This document shows, piece after piece, positions 8,883-16,863 of a DNA stretch of 64,000 nucleotides. The stretch covers positions 372,001 through 436,000 of the forward strand of contig NZ_JACHIG010000004.1 of the NCBI RefSeq assembly GCF_014203095.1. Reading direction: 5' to 3'. Source of the DNA: Prosthecobacter vanneervenii. Its GTDB lineage: Bacteria > Verrucomicrobiota > Verrucomicrobiia > Verrucomicrobiales > Verrucomicrobiaceae. Both the position numbers and the translations under genes were made by a program. Every line of letters starts with the position of its first letter. Position 1 is the first letter of the stretch. Under the pieces are notes generated by a model. It worked only from the letters and a program-made list of their open reading frames with translations. It did not search any database and was not told the origin of the DNA.

Positions 8883-8906
8883 TGACAGCAGGCAAAACTG
8901 CTGTCA
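8883..8906. terminator. Hairpin between convergent genes
   Basis: Nine-pair stem TGACAGCAG/CTGCTGTCA with loop GCAAAA lies between the pyrB stop and the stop of a convergent gene. There is no strong T-run on the pyrB side, so it may act as a weak or bidirectional terminator or a 3'-end stabiliser. Confidence 0.55.
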
Positions 8907-8910
8907 GCGG

Positions 8911-9279
8911 TCACATAACCCATCCTCCTATGGGTTCACTGTCCCATAAGCCTGACCCATAGAATATTAAGACCCGGATGCCGCCTGAACCACGAAGTGA
9001 ACCGATGATATAACAAGAGTCTGCAACCAAGACTCCCGGCAACAAGGGGACACACCAATTAATGGTCGCTACTGGTCCGCTAGGCTGAAGATCCGATGGA
9101 TAGGGGGCCAGCCCTATGTGTGCTCGATCAACATCTGTTTCAGCCTTAGCTTTACGACTTTCGTCATAAAGTGATTGTGCCTGCTTTTCTAAAGCAAGAG
9201 AATGGAGACGAACGCCACCAATCCACGTGATGACATAGAGCATGGCGATAAAGAGCCAGATTTTTCGCGCAGTACTCAC
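8911..9279 (-). CDS. Small membrane-anchored protein, unrecognised
   Basis: A 122-residue frame from a GTG at 9279. The N-terminus (IWLFIAMLYVITWIGGV) is one membrane helix, followed by a Lys/Glu-rich stretch and then a hydrophobic, Gly-rich C-terminal part. No family is recognised. The base composition is visibly lower in GC than the neighbouring pyrB and epimerase genes, which may indicate recent acquisition. An ATG at about 9243 is an alternative start inside the helix. It could be a non-gene, but it fills the gap exactly between two clear genes. Confidence 0.5.
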   Translation of the reverse strand: MSTARKIWLFIAMLYVITWIGGVRLHSLALEKQAQSLYDESRKAKAETDVDRAHIGLAPYPSDLQPSGPVATINWCVPLLPGVLVADSCYIIGSLRGSGGIRVLIFYGSGLWDSEPIGGWVM

Positions 9280-9338
9280 GCGTTCAACTATTGGACGTGA
9301 AACATGCCTGTCGAGTATTCTTCTCTATTGTTGCACTC

Positions 9339-10361
9339 TCAAAACTTCCCATCCCGTGATTCGAAGTGGGTGGGTTTGCCGAGGGATTCGCCGCCGGTGG
9401 AGATCCAGTGGGCGACCCAGTCGGTGAGTTCTTCGTCGCGGACGAAGGGGACGCCGAGATCGACGAAGCTGCGGTAGGGATTGCTGAGGAGGGCGTCGGG
9501 GGCTTCCTGGCCGGTGATGTGGACGGGCTTGTGGAAGATTTCGCCGAAGCGGGTGGCGACTTCGCGGACGCTGAGTGTGGCGGTGCCGGTGAGGTTGACG
9601 TGCCAGGCGGGGCTCTGGGCCTTGGCGAGGCTGAGGAGGGAGAGGGCGTTGGCATCGCCCTGCCAGATGGTGTTGAAGTAGCCCATGGTGACGTCAACGG
9701 GGTCGCCATTCCAGACCTGGCGGGCGATATCGACCATGACGCCGTAGCGGAGGTCGCAGGCGTAGTTGAGACGGATGAGGGAGACAGGGGTGCCGCGTGT
9801 CTGGCTGAAGTATTCGAAGATGCGCTCGCGGCCGAGGCAGCTCATGGCGTATTCGCCTTTGGGATTGAGGGCGTCCTCCTCGTGGCTGCCGCCGCGCTCG
9901 ACGGGGACGAGGCCATAGACGTTGCCGGTGGAGAATGCGGCGATGCGGCTGCGGTGGTAGCGCTCGCAGACGAGGCCGGGGAGCCAGGCATTCATGGCCC
10001 AGGTGAAGGCTTCCTGGCCGGTGGAGCCGAACTTCATGCCGGCCATGTACACGACGTTGGGCGCATGCGGAAGGTAGGCCACGGCATTGGCGGCGAGGAG
10101 ATCGGTGGAGATGACCTCGATCCCATGCTGGAGGAAGGCGGCCTCTGAACCCGGGGTGCTGAAGCGGGAGACGGCGATGATGCGCCGCTTGGTGCCGGCC
10201 TCGTCGCTGGCGCGTTTGGCCATGCGAGCGAGGGAGGGCCCCATCTTGCCTGCGGCACCGAGGATGACGATGTCTCCCGGGAGACGGGTCATCATCTCGA
10301 TCACTGCGGGAGTGGGGCGGCTGAGGCGTTCTTCGAGTTCCGTGAGGTTCGTCGGGGACAT
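9339..10361 (-). CDS. NAD-dependent epimerase/dehydratase-like protein
   Basis: The 340-residue protein is an extended short-chain dehydrogenase/epimerase. The dinucleotide-binding glycine motif is GAAGKMGPSLARM at about residues 34-46, and FSTGNVYGLV and LIRLNYACDLRYG fit the substrate side of the fold. The usual YxxxK pair is replaced by a segment reading GEYAMSCLGRERIF, so the catalytic Lys appears to be missing (Arg nearby). It may therefore be an atypical or non-catalytic member. The substrate is unknown. Confidence 0.8.
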   Translation of the reverse strand: MSPTNLTELEERLSRPTPAVIEMMTRLPGDIVILGAAGKMGPSLARMAKRASDEAGTKRRIIAVSRFSTPGSEAAFLQHGIEVISTDLLAANAVAYLPHAPNVVYMAGMKFGSTGQEAFTWAMNAWLPGLVCERYHRSRIAAFSTGNVYGLVPVERGGSHEEDALNPKGEYAMSCLGRERIFEYFSQTRGTPVSLIRLNYACDLRYGVMVDIARQVWNGDPVDVTMGYFNTIWQGDANALSLLSLAKAQSPAWHVNLTGTATLSVREVATRFGEIFHKPVHITGQEAPDALLSNPYRSFVDLGVPFVRDEELTDWVAHWISTGGESLGKPTHFESRDGKF

Positions 10362-10495
10362 AGGCGGATGTATGAACGGGTTTTGCGATTCGAAAAATGC
10401 TTTGATTCAAAGGAGTGCGGAGAGGCCGTTGCAATTTGAGCAAAATTTTCTCCGGCGATTGCCTAGGCGACATTTCCCGCTAGCATCGGCGCACG

Positions 10496-11272
10496 ATGAT
10501 TGCCAACGCCACTGCTGCCGTAACCGCCAACCTCAATGTTCTCGATTTTTCCTGGGTTACCAGCGCGGAGGCGTGGATCGCGGTGCTGACGCTTTGCGTG
10601 CTGGAGATTGTGCTGGGGATCGACAACATTGTGTTCATCTCGATCCTGGTGGACAAACTGCCGGAGGCGGATCGTGCGCGCGGGCGGTTCATGGGGCTGG
10701 GGCTGGCGATGCTGACGCGCATCCTGCTACTGCTCTCGATCACGTGGGTGATGTCGCTGACCGCGCCGCTATTCACGCTGCTGGGCCACTCGATCACGGG
10801 CAAGGACCTGGTGCTGATCTTTGGCGGGCTGTTCCTGATCTACAAGAGCACCCACGAGATCCATGAAAAACTGGAAGGCGACCCCGAGGGCGAGGTGCGC
10901 AACAGCGTGGGCAAAGGAGCGGCTTTTGGTGCCGTGATGGTGCAGATCGCGCTGCTGGACATCGTGTTCTCGTTGGACTCAGTGATCACGGCGGTGGGCA
11001 TGGTGAAGCACATCTCGATCATGGTCACGGCGGTGCTGATCTCTGTGGGGTTCATGATGTTTTTTGCGAAGGCGGTGGGCGATTTTGTGGCGCGTCATCC
11101 CACGGTGAAGATGCTGGCGCTGAGCTTCCTGATTTTGATCGGGACGGCGCTGATCGGTGAGGGCTTCCATTTTGAGATTCCGAAGGGGTACATCTACTTT
11201 GCGATGGGCTTCTCGATGGCGGTGGAGATGCTGAATCTGAAGGCGAAGAAGAAGGGTGTGGCGAAGGCGTAG
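10496..11272 (+). CDS. TerC-family integral membrane protein
   Basis: The 258-residue protein has about seven membrane segments and the two family signatures with acidic residues in the membrane: VLGIDNIVFISILVDKL near residue 40 and LDIVFSLDSVITAVGMVKH near residue 155. TerC-family members are linked to tellurite resistance in some operons and to manganese efflux or metal loading of exported proteins in others. No ter genes are nearby, so a metal-transport role is more likely than tellurite resistance. The start ATG at 10496 is the first in frame. Confidence 0.88.
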   Translation: MIANATAAVTANLNVLDFSWVTSAEAWIAVLTLCVLEIVLGIDNIVFISILVDKLPEADRARGRFMGLGLAMLTRILLLLSITWVMSLTAPLFTLLGHSITGKDLVLIFGGLFLIYKSTHEIHEKLEGDPEGEVRNSVGKGAAFGAVMVQIALLDIVFSLDSVITAVGMVKHISIMVTAVLISVGFMMFFAKAVGDFVARHPTVKMLALSFLILIGTALIGEGFHFEIPKGYIYFAMGFSMAVEMLNLKAKKKGVAKA

Positions 11273-11364
11273 GGCGGAGCGGTCGTGGTGCAGCGAAGCT
11301 TCTCGCGGGTGCAGCGGCGCGGGTCGAGGACGCTGCTGGTGGTCGCTTTGCGTGGAGGAGTGCT

Positions 11365-11457
11365 GGGTTTGCTATCCGGATTGTGCACGCAAACCCAGGG
11401 TCGCCTCGCTTAGGCTCGGCTGACCCTGGGCTCAATTACGCAACCCCTTTGGGGTTG
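11365..11457. repeat. Cluster of three adjacent inverted repeats
   Basis: Three stems follow one another: GGGTTTGC (11365-11372) with GCAAACCC (11389-11396); CCCAGGGTC (11394-11402) with GACCCTGGG (11422-11430); and CAACCCC (11441-11447) with GGGGTTG (11451-11457). The first two share the bases CCC at 11394-11396, so they cannot both form fully. The arrangement looks like a structured interspersed repeat unit, or a folded RNA 3' of the TerC-family gene. Confidence 0.55.
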
Positions 11458-11728
11458 GTGTGATGAAGGGGTGCTTGCGGTAAAAAGAGAACGGACCTGT
11501 TTACGAAAGATCGTGGTTTCATGTCGTTCACACGTCACAGTGTCTGATGATCGCTGAAGGACGGATGGGCTGATGACACACTCATTGTAGCACCTGGAGC
11601 TGAGAAGTGACCCACGCCAATGGAGGCGAATTTTCACGAAGGGAACGCTGGCGGAATCGGGTTGGCGAGGGTGTGGTGCACGTCATTCAGGGGAGGCTTT
11701 TTGAAAGTCGGAGTGAATTGGCAAAAAT

Positions 11729-11767
11729 GTCTCACTGGTGTGACAAGAGGTGCCATTTTTGTGGCAC
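11729..11767. promoter_or_regulatory. Two adjacent palindromes upstream of small heat-shock genes
   Basis: GTCTCACTGGTGTGAC (11729-11744) is an imperfect palindrome of form GTCnCACnnGTGnGAC. Five bases further, GTGCCA and TGGCAC (11750-11755 and 11762-11767) form a perfect 6-base inverted repeat. They lie 150-190 bases upstream of the hsp20 start and could be operator sites. They do not match the CIRCE or HAIR elements. Confidence 0.35.
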
Positions 11768-11918
11768 AATCGGTGGCATGGGGTGGTGGGTGAAAATTTA
11801 TCAAGGCATTGATGATCAATGGGTTGATGTGAGGTAAGCGCGGCTGGCATGGCTGATGCAATGATATTGGGCGGAACATCACTCCAACCCAAAAACTCAA
11901 CCCAAACCATCCCAAGCC

Positions 11919-12356
11919 ATGAAACTCATCCGCACCAATCCCTTCAGCCTCAACCGCGTCTCCGATTTTGACGAATGGTTCCGCCATCCGTTTGCGGGCA
12001 TGCCTTCCCTGAGCACGCTTTTCAACAACCTCGGCGAGGTCTTCCCCGGCGTGGCCAATGACAAGCTGGCCGTGGATGTGCATGAAGACAAAGACAACTA
12101 CCTGGCCAGCTTTGAAGTGCCGGGCGTGAAAAAAGAAGACGTGAAGATCGAGCTGAACAACGGCCTGCTGAGCGTGGCCGTGGAGAAGCGTGAGAAGGAC
12201 GGCGACAAAGAAAGCTCCTACAGCCTGACCCGCTCGGTGTCGGTGCCTGAAGGTGTGAACGCCGAAGCCATCTCTGCGAAGCTCGAAGACGGCATCCTGA
12301 CGGTGACGCTGCCCAAGCAGGAACGCAGCAAGCCGCGCACGATCACTCTGAACTAA
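11919..12356 (+). CDS. Small heat-shock protein (Hsp20 family)
   Basis: A 145-residue ATP-independent chaperone that holds unfolding proteins. The alpha-crystallin domain spans about residues 45-140, with LAVDVHEDKDNYLASFEVPG opening it and the closing KLEDGILTVTLPK motif. The C-terminal tail lacks an obvious IxI/V anchoring motif (it ends RTITLN). It is followed after about 50 bases by a second, divergent paralogue in the same direction. The leader has no Shine-Dalgarno sequence. Two palindromes upstream may serve regulation. Confidence 0.94.
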   Translation: MKLIRTNPFSLNRVSDFDEWFRHPFAGMPSLSTLFNNLGEVFPGVANDKLAVDVHEDKDNYLASFEVPGVKKEDVKIELNNGLLSVAVEKREKDGDKESSYSLTRSVSVPEGVNAEAISAKLEDGILTVTLPKQERSKPRTITLN

Positions 12357-12409
12357 CCTGCCCCATCCTACGCAAACCCAATTCCATCCCCCTTATCTTT
12401 AAAACTACC

Positions 12410-12790
12410 ATGAACACTACCTGCTCTCCCAGCTCCTGCGCTCCTGCCACCTCCGGCGTGACTGAATCTCTGCGCAAGCCCCTCTATAACGTCAATGGCA
12501 ACGCCGAAGCGTATGAAGTGCGCGTCGAAATGCCGGGCGTGCCGAAGGGCGGCGTGAAGATTGATCTCGAAGACAGCATCCTGACCATCCGCGGCGAACG
12601 CAACGCCACCGTGCCGGAAGGCATGAAGACGCTGCACCGCGAGCTCTCTCCGCTGAGCTACCTCCTCCGCCTGCGCCTCAACACCCCGGTGGATGAGGAA
12701 CAGATGACGGCCAAGCTCGAAGACGGCGTGCTGACGCTGCGCCTGCCGCTGAAAGAAGTGGCGAAGCCGCGCCAGATCCCCGTGCTGTAA
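12410..12790 (+). CDS. Second small heat-shock protein with Cys-containing N-terminus
   Basis: A 126-residue Hsp20-family protein. The alpha-crystallin domain covers about residues 30-120 (AYEVRVEMPGVPKGGVKIDL and MTAKLEDGVLTLRLPL). The N-terminal arm is short and unusual, MNTTCSPSSCAPATSG, with two cysteines five residues apart that could be redox or metal sensitive. The tail ends RQIPVL, which contains an IxV-like anchor (IPV). It pairs with the preceding hsp20, perhaps as a hetero-oligomer. A strong terminator follows. Confidence 0.93.
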   Translation: MNTTCSPSSCAPATSGVTESLRKPLYNVNGNAEAYEVRVEMPGVPKGGVKIDLEDSILTIRGERNATVPEGMKTLHRELSPLSYLLRLRLNTPVDEEQMTAKLEDGVLTLRLPLKEVAKPRQIPVL

Positions 12791-12822
12791 TCTCTGAGCT
12801 GCCAGCGCCCAAAAAGCCCCCT

Positions 12823-12867
12823 GCCGCCCGCCTCGCCGAAATGTGTGATGCGGGCGGCCTCTTTTTG
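12823..12867 (+). terminator. Rho-independent terminator after the hsp20 pair
   Basis: A nine-pair GC-only stem GCCGCCCGC (12823-12831) with GCGGGCGGC (12850-12858), 18-base loop, is followed by CTCTTTTTGTCTT. This ends the small heat-shock operon. Confidence 0.82.
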
Positions 12868-12905
12868 TCTTCCAGCGCGGCACGATCTCGGCTACTAGCG
12901 TGGCC

Positions 12906-14285
12906 ATGGCCGACTCTTCCTCCTCCCAGCCGTCATTGCAGCAGACCCTCGGTCCCTGGCAGATCATGTTTTACGGTCTGGGGTCCATGCTCGGAGCGGG
13001 GATCTACGCACTGATTGGCAAGGCGGCGGCGGGGCTGGGGAATGCCATGTGGCTGGCCTTCATCATGGCGATGGTGGGTGCGCTGCTGACCGGCCTGACG
13101 TATGCATGTGTGGGCGGACGATATGCCAAGGCGGGCGGGGCGGCGTATGTGACCCAGCGCGGGCTGGGCAAGCCGCTGCTGAGCTACATCATCGGAATCG
13201 CGGTGATGATGAGCGGACTCACGAGCATGGCCACCGGAGCGCAGGCGATCATTGGACAGATCAAGGAGCTGATGGGCTGGCAGCTGGCGGACATGACGGT
13301 GAAGCTGTGCGCCATCGGGGTGGTGGGCCTGGTGGGCTGTGTGATCTACCGCGGTCTGAAGGAGAGCATGTGGCTGAACATTCTGTGCACCGTGATCGAA
13401 GCCAGCGGGCTGATTTTCATCATCATCATCGGCGTGCGCTACTGGGGCGGGGTGAACTATCTGGAATCTCCGGGGGACACGGCGGCAGGTGGCGCGGGCT
13501 CAGGCATCACGATGGCGCTTATCATGCAAGGTGCGGTGCTGACGTTTTATTCGTTCATCGGGTTTGAGGATATTTTGAATGTGAGCGAGGAGGTGAAAAA
13601 CCCGGGGCGCAATGTGCCTCTGGGGCTGATCGGCGCGATGGTGCTGGCCACGATGATCTATCTGGCGGTGGCGATCACGGCGGTGTCCGTGGTGCCTTGG
13701 CAGCAGCTGGCGAAGAGTGATGCGCCGCTGATGGAAGTGGCCCGGCGTGCTGCACCGTGGTTTACGGGAATCAAGCCGGTGTATGCCTTCATCACGATCT
13801 TTGCGATCGGGAATACGGCGCTGCTGAACTACCTGATGGGATCGCGGCTGCTGTATGGGATGAGCCGCCAGGGGCTGCTGCCTGCGGTGCTGGGCAAACT
13901 GCATCCGACACGGCACTCGCCGCATGTGGCGGTGTTTGTGCTGTTTGGCATCGTGTCGGTGCTGATTTTGAGCGGTGGTGTGAAGCAGCTGGCGGAGTCC
14001 ACGGTGCTGCTGCTGCTGATTGTTTTCACGGTGGTGAACATCTCGCTGATCATTCTGAAGCGCCGACCTGATGAGCCGAAGGGAGGCTTTGAGCCTCCGG
14101 CGTTTGTGCCGGTGCTGGGCGCGCTGGTGTGTGCCTCGCTGATTGTGGTGCGGGTGCAGAGTGGGATCACCAGCACGGATGCGGCACAGCGCACAGCGCC
14201 ACTGATTGCGGGGGCTGTTATTCTGATCAGCGTGGTGCTATACTTCATTTTGAAGCCCAAGAATCCGGTGGCGCAGGAAGATTGA
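12906..14285 (+). CDS. APC-family amino acid permease
   Basis: About 459 residues with roughly 12 membrane helices. The first helix carries the broken-helix signature of the amino acid/polyamine/organocation superfamily (GLGSMLGAGIYALIG), and the sixth region has SFIGFEDILNVSEEVKNPGR, the typical FxGFE..EE.KNP consensus. It should import amino acids or related compounds by proton symport or exchange. The substrate is not predictable. The ATG at 12906 is preferred over a GTG two codons upstream. Confidence 0.92.
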   Translation: MADSSSSQPSLQQTLGPWQIMFYGLGSMLGAGIYALIGKAAAGLGNAMWLAFIMAMVGALLTGLTYACVGGRYAKAGGAAYVTQRGLGKPLLSYIIGIAVMMSGLTSMATGAQAIIGQIKELMGWQLADMTVKLCAIGVVGLVGCVIYRGLKESMWLNILCTVIEASGLIFIIIIGVRYWGGVNYLESPGDTAAGGAGSGITMALIMQGAVLTFYSFIGFEDILNVSEEVKNPGRNVPLGLIGAMVLATMIYLAVAITAVSVVPWQQLAKSDAPLMEVARRAAPWFTGIKPVYAFITIFAIGNTALLNYLMGSRLLYGMSRQGLLPAVLGKLHPTRHSPHVAVFVLFGIVSVLILSGGVKQLAESTVLLLLIVFTVVNISLIILKRRPDEPKGGFEPPAFVPVLGALVCASLIVVRVQSGITSTDAAQRTAPLIAGAVILISVVLYFILKPKNPVAQED

Positions 14286-14319
14286 AGGCAAGCGGTTTTG
14301 GCCTTATGGAACACCTCCC

Positions 14320-15363
14320 ATGAGCCAGACCGCCAATCTCCACATCGCCTCCAACATTCCGCTGCCCGCTCCGCGCGGGATGATGAGCGAGATCGCGCCG
14401 ACGGAAGCGCAGACTGCCTTTGTGGCGCGTTCGCGGCAGGAGATCCGGGACATCCTGTGTGGACAGGACGAGAGGTTCCTTGTCATTCTGGGGCCGTGCT
14501 CGATTCATGATCCTGAGGCCGGAATGGAGTACGCGCGCAAGCTGGCGGCGCTGGCTGGAGAGCTGAAGGACAGGCTGTGCATCGTAATGCGCGTGTATTT
14601 TGAAAAACCGCGTACCACGGTGGGGTGGAAGGGGCTGATCATGGATCCGCATCTGGACGGGAGCTGCGACATTCCTGCGGGGCTGCGGCTGGCTCGGAAG
14701 ATCCTGCGTGATGTGCTGGATCTGGGACTGCCGACGGCGACGGAGCTGCTGGACCCCATCACGCCGCAGTACATTGCGGATCTGATCAGCTGGAGCGCGA
14801 TCGGTGCGCGGACGACGGAGTCGCAGACGCACCGGCAGATGGCGTCGGGTTTGTCCATGCCACTGGGTTTCAAGAACGGGACGTTTGGGCACATCGCGCC
14901 CGCGATCAATGCGATCAAGGCGGCGATGCAGCCGCAGACCTTTCTGGGCGTGAGCGAAGATGGCGTGGCCTCTGCGGTGACGACGAGCGGCAATCCGGAC
15001 TGCCACATCATCCTGCGCGGCGGTGAAGATGGCCCGAACTACGGAGCGGACAATGTGATGGAAACGATCGACGGGCTGGAAGCGGCGAAGCTGAAGCCTG
15101 CGATCATGATCGATGCGAGCCATGGCAACTGCGCGAAGGACCACCGGCGGATGCCGGGTGTGTTTCGTGAGATCGTGCGCCAGCGCGCGGCAGGGCAGAA
15201 GGCGATCATCGGCGCGATGCTGGAGAGCAATCTGGTGGGCGGGAACCAGAAGTTTCCGCAGCCGGTGGACAAGCTGGTGCGCGGGCAGTCGATCACGGAT
15301 GCATGCATTGACTGGGAGACGACGGAGGCGCTGCTGAGAGAGGCACGTGAGGCTTTGAAATGA
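14320..15363 (+). CDS. 3-deoxy-7-phosphoheptulonate synthase (class I, AroF/G/H type)
   Basis: This enzyme condenses phosphoenolpyruvate and erythrose-4-phosphate, the first step of the shikimate pathway. The 347-residue length and motifs match the E. coli-type (AroAI-alpha) enzymes: LVILGPCSIHDPEAGMEYA near residue 50, MRVYFEKPRTTVGWKGLI near residue 90, and the DASHGNCAKDH metal-binding segment near residue 265. Which feedback class it belongs to (Phe, Tyr or Trp) cannot be told by eye, so no isozyme symbol is given. No other aro genes are adjacent. Confidence 0.95.
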   Translation: MSQTANLHIASNIPLPAPRGMMSEIAPTEAQTAFVARSRQEIRDILCGQDERFLVILGPCSIHDPEAGMEYARKLAALAGELKDRLCIVMRVYFEKPRTTVGWKGLIMDPHLDGSCDIPAGLRLARKILRDVLDLGLPTATELLDPITPQYIADLISWSAIGARTTESQTHRQMASGLSMPLGFKNGTFGHIAPAINAIKAAMQPQTFLGVSEDGVASAVTTSGNPDCHIILRGGEDGPNYGADNVMETIDGLEAAKLKPAIMIDASHGNCAKDHRRMPGVFREIVRQRAAGQKAIIGAMLESNLVGGNQKFPQPVDKLVRGQSITDACIDWETTEALLREAREALK

Positions 15364-15423
15364 CCAAGGACGAATGAAGGATGTGCGTCTTTATTCGAAG
15401 GCACATTGAGGTAAGGTCTGGTC

Positions 15424-16308
15424 ATGGACGCTCCTCCCCTTTTGCTCTCTTCAGGCAGGAAGCTTGGCTATGCCGAGTACGGTGATCCTGCGGGGGTGCC
15501 GATGTTTTACTTTCATGGCTGGCCGGGGTCGCGGCTGCAGGGGGAGATGCTGGATGAGGTGGGCAAGAAGTTTGGCCTGCGTGTGGTGTCGCCGGATCGC
15601 CCTGGCATTGGGCTGTCGGATTTTCAGCCGGGGCGCAGGCTGCTGGACTGGCCTGGGGATATGCGCGAGCTGGCGGCGCATCTGGGGTGGGACAACTTTC
15701 ATGTGCTGGGTGTGTCGGGTGGCGGGCCGTATGTGCTGGCCTGTGCGCATGCGATGCCGGAGCGGCTGCTGAGCGCGGGCGTGGTCTGCGGCGCGCCACC
15801 ACTGAGGGAAGTGGGGACGAAGGATCTGCTGTGGGCCTACCGGCTGGCGCTTTGGGCGCAGGACCGGGTGCCGTGGTTTCTGGGGGCCGGGCTGGCTGTG
15901 GCGGCGCAGTTTATGCGGCTGCCAGCGGCATCACCTTTTGTAGCAGCGCAGGTATGCAAGATGTGCGAGCGCGACCAGCAGGCCTTTGCGCGACCGGATC
16001 TCTACCGCATCCTGACCACGAGCGGGCGTGTGGGGGTCTCCTCGCCGGTGCATGCAGTGAGGCTGGATGGAAACATCTATTCGAGCGACTGGGGGATCGA
16101 GCTTGGCAGCGTACGCTTTCCCATGCGTTACTGGCATGGCGGGCGTGACAGCAACATCCCGGTGTCGATGGTGGAGCGGTTTGTGAGGAAGATTCCGAAC
16201 GCCACGCTGAAGGTGTGGGAGGAGGACGGGCACTACTCGCTGCCGTTTCTGTGCACGGAGGAGATTGTAGAAGAGCTGGTGAGCGGGCGTGTTGAGGCTG
16301 TGAAATAG
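15424..16308 (+). CDS. Alpha/beta hydrolase
   Basis: A 294-residue alpha/beta-hydrolase fold protein. The oxyanion motif is YFHGWPGSR near residue 30, the nucleophile elbow GVSGGGPYVLA has Ser near residue 98, the acid is probably the Asp in HGGRDSNIP, and the His is in EDGHYSLPF. The substrate could be an ester, epoxide or haloalkane-type compound. No signal peptide is seen, so it should be cytoplasmic. It is monocistronic or loosely linked to the downstream DUF3820 gene. Confidence 0.88.
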   Translation: MDAPPLLLSSGRKLGYAEYGDPAGVPMFYFHGWPGSRLQGEMLDEVGKKFGLRVVSPDRPGIGLSDFQPGRRLLDWPGDMRELAAHLGWDNFHVLGVSGGGPYVLACAHAMPERLLSAGVVCGAPPLREVGTKDLLWAYRLALWAQDRVPWFLGAGLAVAAQFMRLPAASPFVAAQVCKMCERDQQAFARPDLYRILTTSGRVGVSSPVHAVRLDGNIYSSDWGIELGSVRFPMRYWHGGRDSNIPVSMVERFVRKIPNATLKVWEEDGHYSLPFLCTEEIVEELVSGRVEAVK

Positions 16309-16342
16309 CCCTAGTCTCTTTTTGCGGCTGCAGAAGGTACTC

Positions 16343-16360
16343 GCGGGCAGGATTGCCCGC
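16343..16360 (+). terminator. Short hairpin before the DUF3820 gene
   Basis: Seven-pair stem GCGGGCA/TGCCCGC with loop GGAT, 14 bases before the next ATG. No T-run follows, so it may be a repeat fragment or a translation-affecting hairpin rather than a terminator. Confidence 0.3.
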
Positions 16361-16373
16361 ACTACTTTGTGGC

Positions 16374-16682
16374 ATGGACGACCTGGAAGCACGGATGCGC
16401 GCCGATTTTGAGGAGATCGGACGGACATTCATGCCGTTTGGCAAATACGGGCCGCAGCATTTTCCGCCCAACGGGGTGCCGATCTATGACATCCCGGCGG
16501 AGTATCTGGGGTGGTTTGCGAACAAGGCGGGGTTTCCGAAAGGGCGCCTGGGGTTGCTGCTGAAGATGGTGCACCAGATGAAGGCGGATGGGTCCGACAT
16601 CGTCTTTGACGTGTTTCGGAAGAAACGCGGGCGCACGGACCTCAAGCCGGTGAAGCAGAAGACGTGGAAGTTTGAGGAGTGA
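16374..16682 (+). CDS. DUF3820-family protein
   Basis: The 102-residue protein matches the DUF3820 pattern: MPFGKYGPQ, then IYDIPAEYLGWFANKAGFPK, then GRLGLLLKMV. Relatives are small cytoplasmic proteins, annotated in places as quorum-sensing-regulated virulence factors without a known mechanism. The ATG at 16374 places the conserved region correctly. An in-frame TTG at 16353 lies in the loop of a hairpin and is unlikely. Confidence 0.8.
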   Translation: MDDLEARMRADFEEIGRTFMPFGKYGPQHFPPNGVPIYDIPAEYLGWFANKAGFPKGRLGLLLKMVHQMKADGSDIVFDVFRKKRGRTDLKPVKQKTWKFEE

Positions 16683-16813
16683 AGGGGGCCGCTTCAACAA
16701 TCAGATGCTCATTAATCGTCAATTGCGCATGCTCCAGGCCAGTGAAAGCCGCTGACGCACGGAGGATTGAAGATTGCCGAACAATCGATTTTTGATTTCC
16801 GAGGTGCAGACTT

Positions 16814-16858
16814 CCCGCGCAGATGTGATGATCTGATCAGATCACTTTATTGTGCGGG
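16814..16858. terminator. Large hairpin between convergent genes
   Basis: An outer stem CCCGCGCA (16814-16821) pairs with TGTGCGGG (16851-16858), with one G-T wobble. Inside lies a perfect 16-base palindrome TGATCTGATCAGATCA (16829-16844). It sits six bases from the stop of the minus-strand DUF420 gene and serves as a probable bidirectional terminator. Confidence 0.6.
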
Positions 16859-16863
16859 CGATG

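Larger units (their letters stand above)
11273..11918. other. 646-base gap with nested hairpins and hsp20 upstream region
   Basis: No convincing gene is present; the open frames here are short and lack coding character. The left half (to about 11460) holds three consecutive inverted repeats, annotated separately. The right half (11700-11918) is lower in GC and contains two adjacent palindromes upstream of the first small heat-shock gene. The leader before the ATG at 11919 is C/A-rich without a Shine-Dalgarno sequence. Confidence 0.6.

Noticed and set aside
11762..11778. A sigma-54-type promoter (TGGCAC...GC) upstream of hsp20
   Set aside because: The spacing between the GG and GC elements is eleven bases instead of the required ten, so it does not fit the consensus.
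11607..11837. A 76-residue plus-strand frame in the gap before hsp20
   Set aside because: It covers the two palindromes upstream of hsp20, has a biased composition and no recognisable domain; it is most likely a chance frame.
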